From Parashewanella spongiae (GTDB lineage: Bacteria > Pseudomonadota > Gammaproteobacteria > Enterobacterales > Shewanellaceae), in assembly GCF_004358345.1 (NCBI RefSeq), contig NZ_CP037952.1:3596001-3660000 (forward strand): a stretch of 64,000 nucleotides of DNA. Reading direction: 5' to 3'. Both the position numbers and the translations under genes were made by a program. Under the pieces are notes generated by a model. The model saw nothing but the letters and a program-made list of their open reading frames with translations, was not told where the DNA came from and searched no databases. Of this stretch, positions 55,168 to 64,000 are shown one piece after another (position 1 is the stretch's first letter; each line of letters starts with the position of its first letter).

Positions 55168-55405
55168 CTAGGCTCCAGCCTTCGCGGGAGTGACAAATGT
55201 TAATTCTTCCGTCATACCTGCGCAGGCAGGGTATCCAGTGACTTTATTTTAAGAAACATCCAAACAAGGCACTAGACTCCAGCCTACGCTGGAGTGACGA
55301 ATTTTAAGTCTTCCGCCATACCTGCGTAGGCAGGTATCCAGTGACTTAGTTCTAAGAAACATCCAAACAAGGCACTAGACTCCAGCCTTCGCTGGAGTGA
55401 CGAGA
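55168..55405. repeat. Hairpin repeat array, right block
   Basis: Two to three more units of the same array between the GIY-YIG gene and flagellin 3. The last hairpin (CTCCAGCCTTCGCTGGAG) lies about 15 bp beyond the flagellin 3 stop and may serve as its terminator. Confidence 0.85.
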
Positions 55406-55417
55406 AAGTTAAATCTA

Positions 55418-56647
55418 TTAGCCCAATAACGATAAGGCTACCTGTGGTAACTGGTTAGCCTGTGCCAACATTGCTGACGAGGTTTGTGACAAGATTTGGT
55501 TCTTCGTCATTGTTGCGGTTTCTTTGGCAAAATCGACATCTTGAACTCGGCTACGAGCATCTGATACGTTATTTGAAATACTACCTAAGTTATTAATAGT
55601 ATGACTCATACGATTTTGTACCGCACCTAAATCAGCACGTGAACCATCAATTTGAGCGATAGCTGCATCTATCTGAGAAATTGCTGATTGAGCGCCACCT
55701 GCTGTTGAAATGTTAATAGTGCTAATATCTGCAGTGCCGTTTGCACCTACTGTTGCATTTGCTGGTGCTGTAAATGCAGCTGGAGTTGATGTACCAGCTG
55801 CATTATCAGGGTTCGCTGCTGCAGTACCTGTGATTGCCATAGCGCTTGCTGCAGAACCCGTGGCAGTTGTTCCATTTTGAACTGTGCCTGTAAATGATAT
55901 TCCACCATCCTCTTCCACATTTGCTGTGATATTAGTATTTTCACTTGCAAACTTTTTATTCAATTCATCCACTAATTCACCAGCATCTGTCGCTTTTGTG
56001 TCAGTAATCTCAATATCTGTTGCATTACCATCTCCATTAAAATCAGCATTAAATGTTAAATCTCCTGTGCCATCTCCAGTTGTTAATGAAGTAACACTTT
56101 CAGCACTCAATTTGCCGCCAGATACAGATCTTGCATCTGACAATGCATCAGCAGCTACATCTTCAAGCGTTACTGAAATAGTTTCATTGGCTTCGGCACC
56201 AACCTGAAATGACTGTGTGCCATACGAACCATCAAGTAATTTCTGCCCACCAAAAGAGGTTGTTTCTGAAATACGTGTCAATTCATTTTGAAGTGCTGCC
56301 ATTTCTTTTTGCGATGCGCCACGGTCTTCTGCTGAGTTCGAACCGTTAGCCGATTGTAAAGAAAGATCACGCATACGTTGCAAGATGTTTGTTGATTCTT
56401 GCATTGCGCCTTCAGCGGTTTGAGCAATCGAAATACCATCGTTAGCGTTACGAACCGCGACATCTAGTCCATTAATCTGGCTGGTAAAACGGTTTGAGAT
56501 TTGCAGGCCAGCAGCATCGTCTTTTGCGCTGTTAATTTTAAGACCAGATGCAAGACGTTCCATTGACATTTGAACACCCATGTTGGACTTGTTTAAGTTT
56601 CCTTGGGCCTTCATTGAAGTGACGTTAGTATTAACGCTAATAGGCAT
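55418..56647 (-). CDS. fliC: Flagellin 3
   Basis: This 409-aa flagellin has the same D0/D1 ends as flagellin 2 and a different Thr/Ala/Asp/Asn-rich variable domain (about 175-320). The open frame begins 15 codons upstream. The ATG at 56647 ([16 protein letters not shown]) with AAGGGG upstream is the clear start. No convincing sigma-28 or sigma-54 promoter was found upstream. Confidence 0.95.
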   Translation of the reverse strand: MPISVNTNVTSMKAQGNLNKSNMGVQMSMERLASGLKINSAKDDAAGLQISNRFTSQINGLDVAVRNANDGISIAQTAEGAMQESTNILQRMRDLSLQSANGSNSAEDRGASQKEMAALQNELTRISETTSFGGQKLLDGSYGTQSFQVGAEANETISVTLEDVAADALSDARSVSGGKLSAESVTSLTTGDGTGDLTFNADFNGDGNATDIEITDTKATDAGELVDELNKKFASENTNITANVEEDGGISFTGTVQNGTTATGSAASAMAITGTAAANPDNAAGTSTPAAFTAPANATVGANGTADISTINISTAGGAQSAISQIDAAIAQIDGSRADLGAVQNRMSHTINNLGSISNNVSDARSRVQDVDFAKETATMTKNQILSQTSSAMLAQANQLPQVALSLLG

Positions 56648-57036
56648 AGTATTTCCCCTTAAAAAATCAAGCCAAATCCAACAGACAGGCAAAGATTATT
56701 GTTTTTAATTTAATTGTTTATAATTTAATTATTTCTAATAAATATCGCTGTAGCGCCTGAATTAACTACTCTTCAGACTTGCATTTATAATTACAACGCT
56801 CTGCGTTAAGTACCTGAACACAAATTTTCTCGTATTTTTAAAAATATCTTCAGCACTACTTTGGTTACATAGCTACGGCTATGCGCCCGTTATTGCATCT
56901 TGTATTGCACTAAATCTATATTCCAAAATTGTGCGAAAACTTATGTTCAGCCACTTTTAGCGTTAGTGAACATTCTGTTTAACGACTTCTTATAAGTTAA
57001 AAATTCCTGAGTTAACAAGAACGCAAACACCTTGTA
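56648..57036. other. Intergenic region between flgL and flagellin 3
   Basis: This 389-bp AT-rich stretch should contain the flagellin 3 promoter. The best sigma-28-like match (AGCGATAT with a poor -35 near 56750) is weak, and no GG-N10-GC sigma-54 site was found by eye. No gene or listed repeat is seen. Confidence 0.45.
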
Positions 57037-58233
57037 TTAAATAAAGTCAAACAAGGTTGTCGAACTTACTCTGCTAAACAGGCTTGACGCGGCATTCAGT
57101 GCTAATTGTTGTTTTTCAAACTCACTGATGGCCGATGCCAAATCCAGATCTTCTAACTTCGACTGTGCCGAGGTGTTCACTAACTTTGCCTCTTCGTGCC
57201 GCATTGCATAGCTTTCAGTGTTGCTTAAGCCAATGCCCGCTTCACTGCGCGCCATACCGATCTGGTTGATACCTTGATTCATGTTATCCAATATCTGTGC
57301 CATTTCTGCTTGGCCGTTTGGATTTTGTAGTTCTCCGCTTTCTGCTAGCGTAATCGCTTGTTCAATGGTGTCGAAAATACTGACCTGAGATTGCTCTGAA
57401 ATGGCGACAGAATCACCGATAGCAGGGACTCCATCGAATTTAAGCTCCACACCATCTATCACAAGAGGGTTAGTAAAAGCAGTGGTTTGGGGTGCACCCG
57501 AAGAGTCGGTGTAATTTACATTTACGCCACCTGAATTATCGTCAACAAACGCAAGGGTATAATTTGCCGCTGGATTTGCCGCACTAGCGTCAAATTTTGC
57601 CGAGCTAATAGAAAATTCGCCCGTTTGACCTGCCTGATAATTGACAGAATAATCACCTATTGCGTTTTCACCATTCATAAAGGCGGCATCACCGGCAATA
57701 TTTGTCGCTTGCAGCACACCTGAAGAGATAACCGAGTTTCTTACCCCGCTATCACCTTGATATGATATGGTTCTTGGTGTACCTGAACCAAACTCGAAAG
57801 GTTGTTGCTCGGTTTCAAAACCTGCAAAAATATAGTTACCTGACTCATCACGGGTATTGGCTAATGACTGCAAAGCTTCTAAGTTTGACTTCATTTCAGT
57901 TGCGATGGCTTGTATGTCATCATCTGAGTGTCGACCATTGGTGAGCGATAGCATTTGATCTTTAATTGTGCGTGATAATGATTCAGCGCTACCTAATGTT
58001 GACTCTGCTACTGAAAGTTTATTATCGGCATAATCGATATTCTTGAGGTATTGGTCGATTAAGGTATTTTCTTGCTTTAAGTTATCAATACCTATCGAGG
58101 CTACTGGATCATCCCCTGCAGTATTGACACGCTTACCGCTTGATATTTGTTCAAGCGTTTGCGCGGTAGCTGACTGCTGACGCAATACACTGTTAATGCT
58201 TTGTTGATGAAATTGTGCTGTAGATACTCTCAT
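57037..58233 (-). CDS. flgL: Hook-filament junction protein FlgL
   Basis: The 398-aa protein (HAP3) has flagellin-like helical ends: MRVSTAQFHQQSINSVLRQQ at the N-terminus and SAISEFEKQQLALNAASSLF near the C-terminus. It follows flgK by 11 bp. Length is normal for marine gammaproteobacteria. Confidence 0.94.
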   Translation of the reverse strand: MRVSTAQFHQQSINSVLRQQSATAQTLEQISSGKRVNTAGDDPVASIGIDNLKQENTLIDQYLKNIDYADNKLSVAESTLGSAESLSRTIKDQMLSLTNGRHSDDDIQAIATEMKSNLEALQSLANTRDESGNYIFAGFETEQQPFEFGSGTPRTISYQGDSGVRNSVISSGVLQATNIAGDAAFMNGENAIGDYSVNYQAGQTGEFSISSAKFDASAANPAANYTLAFVDDNSGGVNVNYTDSSGAPQTTAFTNPLVIDGVELKFDGVPAIGDSVAISEQSQVSIFDTIEQAITLAESGELQNPNGQAEMAQILDNMNQGINQIGMARSEAGIGLSNTESYAMRHEEAKLVNTSAQSKLEDLDLASAISEFEKQQLALNAASSLFSRVSSTTLFDFI

Positions 58234-58244
58234 GACGACAACCT

Positions 58245-59900
58245 CTAGTTCACTGCACTAAGCAGAGTGTCAAAAATTTGCTGAGATGTAGTCATGATCC
58301 GCGCTGACGCTTGATATGACTGTTGAAAACGAAGTAGATTGGCGGCTTCTTCATCAAGGTTCACGCCCGATTCACTTTGCACCCGTGATTCAGCTTGTTG
58401 AAAAACGGATGTTGCACTGGCTAATCGAGTTTCTGCGCCTTTGGTTTGGCTACCAATTTCGAGCTTAGTCCCTTCATACACGTCGATAAATGATGACTTG
58501 CCACCATTCATGGTTTGGGCTTCGCTCAGCGTTGCCATTTCAAGGGCGTTGGTGTTGTCGCCTGCCCCTGTTGTGCTGCTACCTGCTGCGGCAATGCCTT
58601 CTGGGTCGGTGAGTTCAACTTTAAACCCAGCTGCTGCGTCTGCCGTTGGACGTATTTCAAAGCTGTCACCATCGGCTACTGTTCCAGTGTCAATATTAAT
58701 ACTGAAACCATCTGCTCCGGTTAACTGATCACCAGCGGCATTTAAGGTTAATGTAGTTTCATTTCCTTTATCGTCTGTCAGTGTGTATCCGCCAGAGGTA
58801 GTGAAATCAAGCTGATAAGTTGAGCCTGTAAGCTCACCTGTATTTGAAATATCAACGGATAAGTTTGCACTGCCAGTGTTATCACTTAATGCACCCACTC
58901 GACCTGCTGAAATTAGCGGATCATTAATGTCTGTAAAGATGTTTTGTCCCACTTGACCATTCAAATCAAAACCATTGGCTTGCGCTTGATTAAATGCATC
59001 AGCCACACCCAACGCAAATTGGCCAAGCTCTTGTTGAGCGGATACTAAGGTTTCATCGCGATATTCAAATAATGCGCCTAGCTGCCCACCTAAATTTGCA
59101 CCAGATAATTTGATTTCATGATCACCTGATGTTGCGATTAATTGAGGCTCTTGCGGGAAGGGATCACCTTGTTTGGTACCAACTTGCATGGATACTTCAC
59201 CGGACACTAACATTACCGAACCGCCGAGCATAACGCTTTTAGCGCCTGTTTCAAGAGGAATGACATTGACTTCGGCGTACAGGCTAAGCTCTTGTATTAA
59301 GGCATCTTGACGATCCAATAACTGTGAATCATCGCCACCGCTTTCCATGAGCTCGCGATTGATACTACCAATTGCACTGCTGAGCTCATTAATACGATCC
59401 GTGATGCCTTTGATTTGATCGTTCGTTTGGCTCATTTCACCATTCAAACTTTTCTGCATTTGATTGACTGAATTTGCAAGGTTATTTGCTGAGCTTAAAA
59501 CCGTTGAGCGTACTCCTAAATCATCAGGCAAGTCTGCAAGGCTATTAAGCTGGGCATAAAAGTCATTCAAGCCAGAAGGAACTGCTTTACCTGATTGGGA
59601 ATACAGTTGGTCAAGGGACGACAATTTGCTAAATTTTGTCTCTGCTTCACTTAGCCCTGTTTGACCTATGCGCAATTCTCGTGCTGCAAAGTCATTATAA
59701 ATACGCTTCACATCTGAAATGTAACTGCCTGATCCAAAGCTGATGTTGCCTGCTTGGAAGGAGTCTAGTGACGACTGTGTCGCTACCTGACGGTGATAGC
59801 CTACGGTATTAGCATTAGCAATGTTATTACTGGTTACCGCTAATTGTGCTTGAGAAGTTTGCACACCATTTCGAGCAATATTGAGTAGATCGCTAGCCAT
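58245..59900 (-). CDS. flgK: Hook-filament junction protein FlgK
   Basis: The 551-aa protein (HAP1) begins MASDLLNIARNGVQTSQAQL with the rod/hook motif SNNIANANTVGYHR, and ends with the paired helix LLRFQQSYQASARIMTTSQQ. The ATG at 59900 is preferred over the in-frame GTG at 59906 because AGAGGG is better placed. The 120-bp upstream gap has a sigma-28-like CCGATA with wrong spacing, not called. Confidence 0.95.
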   Translation of the reverse strand: MASDLLNIARNGVQTSQAQLAVTSNNIANANTVGYHRQVATQSSLDSFQAGNISFGSGSYISDVKRIYNDFAARELRIGQTGLSEAETKFSKLSSLDQLYSQSGKAVPSGLNDFYAQLNSLADLPDDLGVRSTVLSSANNLANSVNQMQKSLNGEMSQTNDQIKGITDRINELSSAIGSINRELMESGGDDSQLLDRQDALIQELSLYAEVNVIPLETGAKSVMLGGSVMLVSGEVSMQVGTKQGDPFPQEPQLIATSGDHEIKLSGANLGGQLGALFEYRDETLVSAQQELGQFALGVADAFNQAQANGFDLNGQVGQNIFTDINDPLISAGRVGALSDNTGSANLSVDISNTGELTGSTYQLDFTTSGGYTLTDDKGNETTLTLNAAGDQLTGADGFSINIDTGTVADGDSFEIRPTADAAAGFKVELTDPEGIAAAGSSTTGAGDNTNALEMATLSEAQTMNGGKSSFIDVYEGTKLEIGSQTKGAETRLASATSVFQQAESRVQSESGVNLDEEAANLLRFQQSYQASARIMTTSQQIFDTLLSAVN

Positions 59901-60020
59901 TACCACATCCCTCTGACTGTATTCACTTGTTGAATATCGGTTTGTTTAACGACTTTATTTGTAAGCATTACAAATGAAGCCGTATCACTAAAATTATTTA
60001 CATTTCTTGTGTTCATCGCT

Positions 60021-61034
60021 TCACTTCCCAGCTCCAATAGAGTCCATGACAGACATCACCTTTTGAGCATACTTAGGATCTGTGGCATAGCCTGCTTGCT
60101 GTAAGGCTTGAATAAACTGCTCAGGCTTTGCTGCAACTTTAAGTGCATCTTTATAGCGTTCACCGTTAGATATGAAGCTGACAAAGTCATCGAAGCTCTG
60201 TTTCATATCTTCATACACTCTAAAGTCAGCTTGCTGCTTTACTGGTATGCCTTGTTCGAATTCCAATGTGCTGACTTTGGCTTTTTGCCCTTGCCAGCTT
60301 TTGTCTGCTTTTATATTGAATAAATTATTGCTTGGTTCACCATTGCTTTGATGAACCATTTTTTTACCCCAACCTGTTTCGAGTGCTGACTGCGCAATTA
60401 AAACTTCTGGTGTGGTACCAAGCTTGTTTGCAGCTTTTTGTGCATGGGGATAAAGCTGTTTGATAAATTCTTCTTTATTGGCAAATCGTTCGCTTGCCTG
60501 CTGGTGAACTTGAGAGGGCAACACCTTGCCGCTGACAATTTGATCTAATGCGGCTTTATCACGCATCGAACTTCCCATCACAGCGCTTGTATCATTTTTA
60601 ACCAAGTTACTTTTTGTATCGGCTGAATTTTGAACAGCATGAGTAATATTTTTGACTGAGGTAATTGTGTCTATTGACGGAGAAAACGGATCTTGTCGTA
60701 AAACTGACGCCGGTTTAATGCTGCTGGTTTCAGGCGAGAGCTGTTGCACCATTAAGTCGGCGAGTCCTAGTACCCCTTTACCAGATATGTCTTGGGACAA
60801 TTGCTGATCACGCATTTGTTCATAAAATGCAGTGTACTGACTGTTAAACGGGCTGTCGGACTTGAATGCTTCGTTAGCATCGCGCATGCTTTTCATCAGC
60901 ATTTGTACGAAGATGCCTTCGAACTGTTTTGCCACTTCCTTTATTGCGCCTTTCTCATCCTTTTGGGCTTGAGCACGCAAGTTATCTATACTGCTTAAGT
61001 CTAGAAAATGTGATGAGTTTGCAAGCTTTTCCAT
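60021..61034 (-). CDS. flgJ: Flagellar rod cap / peptidoglycan hydrolase FlgJ
   Basis: The 337-aa protein has an N-terminal rod-cap domain (about 25-110: VAKQFEGIFVQMLMKSMRDA) and a C-terminal glucosaminidase-type domain (about 175-335) with the catalytic glutamate in SALETGWGKK. It opens the cell wall for rod passage. The fused enzyme domain is usual in this group. Confidence 0.95.
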   Translation of the reverse strand: MEKLANSSHFLDLSSIDNLRAQAQKDEKGAIKEVAKQFEGIFVQMLMKSMRDANEAFKSDSPFNSQYTAFYEQMRDQQLSQDISGKGVLGLADLMVQQLSPETSSIKPASVLRQDPFSPSIDTITSVKNITHAVQNSADTKSNLVKNDTSAVMGSSMRDKAALDQIVSGKVLPSQVHQQASERFANKEEFIKQLYPHAQKAANKLGTTPEVLIAQSALETGWGKKMVHQSNGEPSNNLFNIKADKSWQGQKAKVSTLEFEQGIPVKQQADFRVYEDMKQSFDDFVSFISNGERYKDALKVAAKPEQFIQALQQAGYATDPKYAQKVMSVMDSIGAGK

Positions 61035-61063
61035 AGCCTTTCCGACAACCTAAATGAATTAAC

Positions 61064-62161
61064 TTAAATAATTATCAACTCACCATGCAAAGCACCTGCC
61101 AATTTAAGTGCTTCAAGTATGGCAAGAACATCTGAAGGTGCAGCACCAACTAAATTCACGGCACGAACAAGTTCGTCTAGCGTAGTTCCTGGGTTAAAGA
61201 AGAACATGCGTTTAAAGTCTTCACTGACATCAATATTCGAGTCGGTCGTGACAGCGGTTTGACCTTGGCCAAAGGCGTTTGGCTGTGAGACTTGAGTAGT
61301 TTCAGCAATAGTGACTGTTAGGCCGCCGTGTGTAATCGCCGCAGGCATTAGCTTGACTTGTTGACCGACCACAATAGTGCCAGTACGTGAGTTCACAATG
61401 ACTTTGGCTGACTCAGCCGCTAAATCGACTTGTAAGTTTTCAACGGTGGCGAGAAATGACACTCGTTGGGATGCATCTCTTGGGGCGCTAACACGTACAG
61501 ATGTTCCATCTAACGCTTTTGCCATTCCTGGGCCTAATAATTCATTGATGCTGTCGGCCATACGCTTAGCTGAAGAAAAGTCTGCTCGATGAAGGTTAAA
61601 AGTGAGGTAGTCGCCATTGGCAAATGGTGAAATGACTTCTCGCTCAATAATTGCGCCATTAGGAATACGGCCCACTGTGGGTGTGTTTTGTATGACTTTA
61701 GAGCCATCTAACCCTTCAGCACTAAAACCACTGACAACTAAACTGCCTTGTGCAACTGCGTAAATTTTTCCGTCAACACCTTTTAAAAAAGTTTGCAGTA
61801 AGGTGCCGCCACGTAAGCTTTTTGCTTCACCCAAACTCGATACGGTAATATCAATATTTTGCCCGGTTTTAATAAATGCAGGCATTTGTGCGCTAACTGC
61901 TACAACAGCAACGTTTTTAACTTTTGGACGGAAGTTGCTGGGTAAATTAATGCCAAAGTTATTTAACATGGTTTTGAAGGTTTGCTCGGTATAACGAGTT
62001 TTTTCACCTGTGCCCGGTAAACCCACCACAAGCCCATAACCTAGTAATTGGTTGCTTCGCACACCTTGGATATTGGCTATATCTTTTATACGTTGAGCAC
62101 TAACCTGAGGTGTTAATAAACAGCACGCTAATGCCAAACCTAATAGTTTTTTTATGTTCAT
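61064..62161 (-). CDS. flgI: Flagellar P-ring protein FlgI
   Basis: This 365-aa periplasmic protein has a signal peptide ([16 protein letters not shown]) and the conserved [20 protein letters not shown] and [20 protein letters not shown] segments. It assembles the P ring in the peptidoglycan layer. It lies 10 bp after flgH. Confidence 0.96.
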   Translation of the reverse strand: MNIKKLLGLALACCLLTPQVSAQRIKDIANIQGVRSNQLLGYGLVVGLPGTGEKTRYTEQTFKTMLNNFGINLPSNFRPKVKNVAVVAVSAQMPAFIKTGQNIDITVSSLGEAKSLRGGTLLQTFLKGVDGKIYAVAQGSLVVSGFSAEGLDGSKVIQNTPTVGRIPNGAIIEREVISPFANGDYLTFNLHRADFSSAKRMADSINELLGPGMAKALDGTSVRVSAPRDASQRVSFLATVENLQVDLAAESAKVIVNSRTGTIVVGQQVKLMPAAITHGGLTVTIAETTQVSQPNAFGQGQTAVTTDSNIDVSEDFKRMFFFNPGTTLDELVRAVNLVGAAPSDVLAILEALKLAGALHGELIII

Positions 62162-62171
62162 TTTTATACTC

Positions 62172-62858
62172 CTAGAATGGCCACCAATCGCTCAAAAAGA
62201 ATTTGCTTATCCAACCCACTTTTTGAGAGTCAGCAAAAGAGCCTGTTCCACTGTATTGGATTCGTGCGTTGGCAATTCTTGGGGATTCAATCGTGTTGTC
62301 TGGTCGAATATCTTGGCTACGGACAATGCCTGTGACTCGAATAAACTCGTCACCGTTATTAATGGAAATCCACTTTTCGCCACGGATAACTAAGTGTCCA
62401 TTACTTAACACTTTCATTACGTTCGCTGAAATCTGCCCATCTAAACTGTTGCTTTGATCGGCATCTGCTTCGCGATTCGTGTTATAAGCATCGCGGTAAC
62501 GTAAATCGATTGGGTTACCTTTAATGGTGGCGTTTTTACCTAAACCAAATACTGGTTCGACGTTTAAGTTACTGCCTTTAGAAATTTCATTGGTGGCACT
62601 TTTTGTCGCTTGAGTAGACTCAACTAACATAACGGTTATGATGTCACCCACTTTATGTGCCCGAATATCCGAATACAGGCTCGCGACTTGTGAATCAACA
62701 AAAATAGAACCCGTTCGAACAACTTGTGTCGGCGGTGCTTCTGGATACACAGGCGCATAAAACGGATCATCAGCGATAGGCTTCTTACTGGTTGATTGAC
62801 ACGCAGTAAGAAACAAAATGCTAATAATAGTGAGTAATTTAAACCTGTTCATATTCAT
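62172..62858 (-). CDS. flgH: Flagellar L-ring lipoprotein FlgH
   Basis: The 228-aa outer membrane lipoprotein has the lipobox LTAC near residue 20, followed by [20 protein letters not shown] and [20 protein letters not shown], diagnostic of FlgH. It lies between flgG and flgI. Confidence 0.95.
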   Translation of the reverse strand: MNMNRFKLLTIISILFLTACQSTSKKPIADDPFYAPVYPEAPPTQVVRTGSIFVDSQVASLYSDIRAHKVGDIITVMLVESTQATKSATNEISKGSNLNVEPVFGLGKNATIKGNPIDLRYRDAYNTNREADADQSNSLDGQISANVMKVLSNGHLVIRGEKWISINNGDEFIRVTGIVRSQDIRPDNTIESPRIANARIQYSGTGSFADSQKVGWISKFFLSDWWPF

Positions 62859-62870
62859 TGCGATTGCCTA

Positions 62871-63659
62871 CTACATATTCTGGTTAACGTAAGACAACAT
62901 TTGATCTACGGCTGAAATCACTTTTGAGTTCATTTCATAAATACGTTGACTTTCAATTAGGTTAACCAGTTCTTCCGTTACGTTTACGTTTGATGTTTCA
63001 AGTGCGCCTTGACGAATCGCCCCCATGCCATCAAGCCCTGCCACACCTTGAATTGGTGTGCCACTTGCCCCTGTTTCGGTATAGAGGTTTTGACCCATTG
63101 GATCTAAACCTGATGGATTAATGAAGTCAGCCATATTGAACTGACCTAACACTTGGTTTTCAGCATTACCGGCTGTCTTAACCGATACTTCACCTTCAGA
63201 AGAAACGGTAATGCTTGATGCGTCGTCAGGAATAGTAATACCGGGTTGTACGACATAGCCTGAGCCTGACGTTACGATTTGACCTGTATCGTCAATACTA
63301 AATTGACCACTACGGGTATAAGCCGTATTTCCGTCTGGTGTTTGGACTTCAAAAAAGCCCGGCCCTTCGATCATCATGTCCAGTGAATTATCGGTGGTTT
63401 GCATATTGCCTTGGCTAAACACTTTTTGTGTCGCAACAACTTTAGTACCTGCTCCAATATTTAAACCATTTGGTAATTTAGTGTTCGATGCACTAATACC
63501 ACCTGCTTGATTCACTGTTTGATAAAGCAAATCTTCAAATACCGCGCGACTTTTTTTGTAACCCACCGTACTGGCGTTTGCTACGTTATTTGAGATAACT
63601 GCAATATCGGTTTGTTGAGCGTCTAGCCCTGTTTTACTTATCCATAATGCGGGATGCAT
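62871..63659 (-). CDS. flgG: Distal rod protein FlgG
   Basis: The 262-aa rod protein begins MHPALWISKTGLDAQQTDIA, with the rod motif NNVANASTVGYKKSRAVFED, and ends with ELVNLIESQRIYEMNSKVIS. Standard length. It follows flgF by 11 bp. Confidence 0.96.
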   Translation of the reverse strand: MHPALWISKTGLDAQQTDIAVISNNVANASTVGYKKSRAVFEDLLYQTVNQAGGISASNTKLPNGLNIGAGTKVVATQKVFSQGNMQTTDNSLDMMIEGPGFFEVQTPDGNTAYTRSGQFSIDDTGQIVTSGSGYVVQPGITIPDDASSITVSSEGEVSVKTAGNAENQVLGQFNMADFINPSGLDPMGQNLYTETGASGTPIQGVAGLDGMGAIRQGALETSNVNVTEELVNLIESQRIYEMNSKVISAVDQMLSYVNQNM

Positions 63660-63670
63660 GACTATCTCTC

Positions 63671-64000
63671 CTAACTTACGCGCATTAATGAAGAAGAGGC
63701 TTTATCTATCTCTTCTGCGGTTTTCATCATTTTGACTTGTAGTTCAAACTGACGCTGTATATCAATCAAAGCGACCATTTCTTCAACGGCACTGACATTA
63801 CTTTTTTCAATCGCACCACTTTCAACCATTACAGTTGGATCGGTTGGTGCTGGTTGGCCTGATGTTTGACGAAATAAGCCATCTTCACCCCGCATTAACG
63901 TTGCCGTATCAGGATTAACAAGTTTAATTACTGCGACTTGTTCTAATGCGTCAGCTGGCGCACCTTGTGGGCGTACTGTGATTATTCCGTCTTGGGATAT
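63671..64000 (-). CDS. flgF: Proximal rod protein FlgF (partial, 5' end beyond window)
   Basis: The last 109 codons and stop are present, and the frame stays open to the window edge. The segment (ISQDGIITVRPQGAPADALE, NVSAVEEMVALIDIQRQFEL) is the C-terminal half of a FlgF-type rod protein, just before flgG as expected. The internal ATG at 63895 is not the start. Confidence 0.92.
   Translation of the reverse strand: MSQDGIITVRPQGAPADALEQVAVIKLVNPDTATLMRGEDGLFRQTSGQPAPTDPTVMVESGAIEKSNVSAVEEMVALIDIQRQFELQVKMMKTAEEIDKASSSLMRVS

Noticed and set aside
53748-55405. CRISPR-like array
   Set aside because: Repeats are about 105-bp units of two hairpins with recurring, not unique, spacers, and no cas genes are present.
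59925-59965. Sigma-28 promoter before flgK
   Set aside because: TAAAGTCG and ACCGATAT are only 8 bases apart instead of 11.
1-64000. tRNA or rRNA genes
   Set aside because: No cloverleaf-like conserved TTCGA/TTCAA arms with an acceptor partner and no rRNA-like stretch were noticed by eye.

Overview
The window is one long polar-flagellum and chemotaxis locus of a marine gammaproteobacterium. Gene content and order (che genes with parC/parP, fliA, flhG/flhF/flhA, then flhB through fliE, flrC/flrB/flrA, fliS-flaI-fliD-flaG, several flagellins, flgL to flgF) match the Shewanella/Vibrio polar system. The protein style and the non-flagellar inserts make me guess a Shewanellaceae member close to Parashewanella. 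That name is inference; no rRNA or tRNA is present to test it. Nearly all flagellar genes lie on the minus strand.

Layout: 493-8734 chemotaxis (DUF2802 protein, cheW, parP, parC, cheB, cheA, cheZ, cheY) and sigma-28 (fliA); 8727-13124 flhG, flhF, flhA. 13256-25546 is a foreign block on the plus strand between flhA and flhB: a heme-binding-type chemoreceptor and two giant paralogous proteins (1443 and 1387 aa) built from 41-residue repeats. 25556-39590 holds flhB, fliR, Q, P, O, N, M, L, K, J, I, H, G, F and E, interrupted by a plus-strand hypothetical gene between fliK and fliJ. 40526-41728 is a plus-strand HAD-like gene. 42296-46520 is the flrC/flrB/flrA regulatory set. 46850-56647 holds fliS, flaI, fliD, flaG and three flagellins, with an isochorismatase-like gene and a GIY-YIG gene inserted between flagellins. 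57037-64000 holds flgL, K, J, I, H, G and a partial flgF cut by the window end.

The flagellar core looks intact. FlrA, sigma-54, FlrB/FlrC and FliA should drive it in the usual cascade. By eye I find good sigma-54 elements before flhA, fliE and flrB, and sigma-28 elements before flaG and two flagellins. The chemotaxis genes include the ParC/ParP polar-array positioning pair, and CheA carries three copies of a short acidic motif in its linker.

What is unusual is the amount of non-coding mobile DNA and accessory plus-strand genes lodged at operon joints. At least five families of small inverted-repeat elements without transposase genes are present, some nested with clear target duplications. 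One copy supplies the last base of a stop codon, one sits 15 bp upstream of the fliE sigma-54 promoter and one separates fliI from fliJ. A roughly 1.6 kb hairpin-repeat array surrounds the GIY-YIG gene between two flagellins. The strongest candidate for an undescribed system is the pair of giant 41-aa-repeat proteins. They share a near-identical promoter and N-terminus, carry a basic bipartite nuclear-localisation-like segment, and look like solenoid proteins that act on a partner or host.
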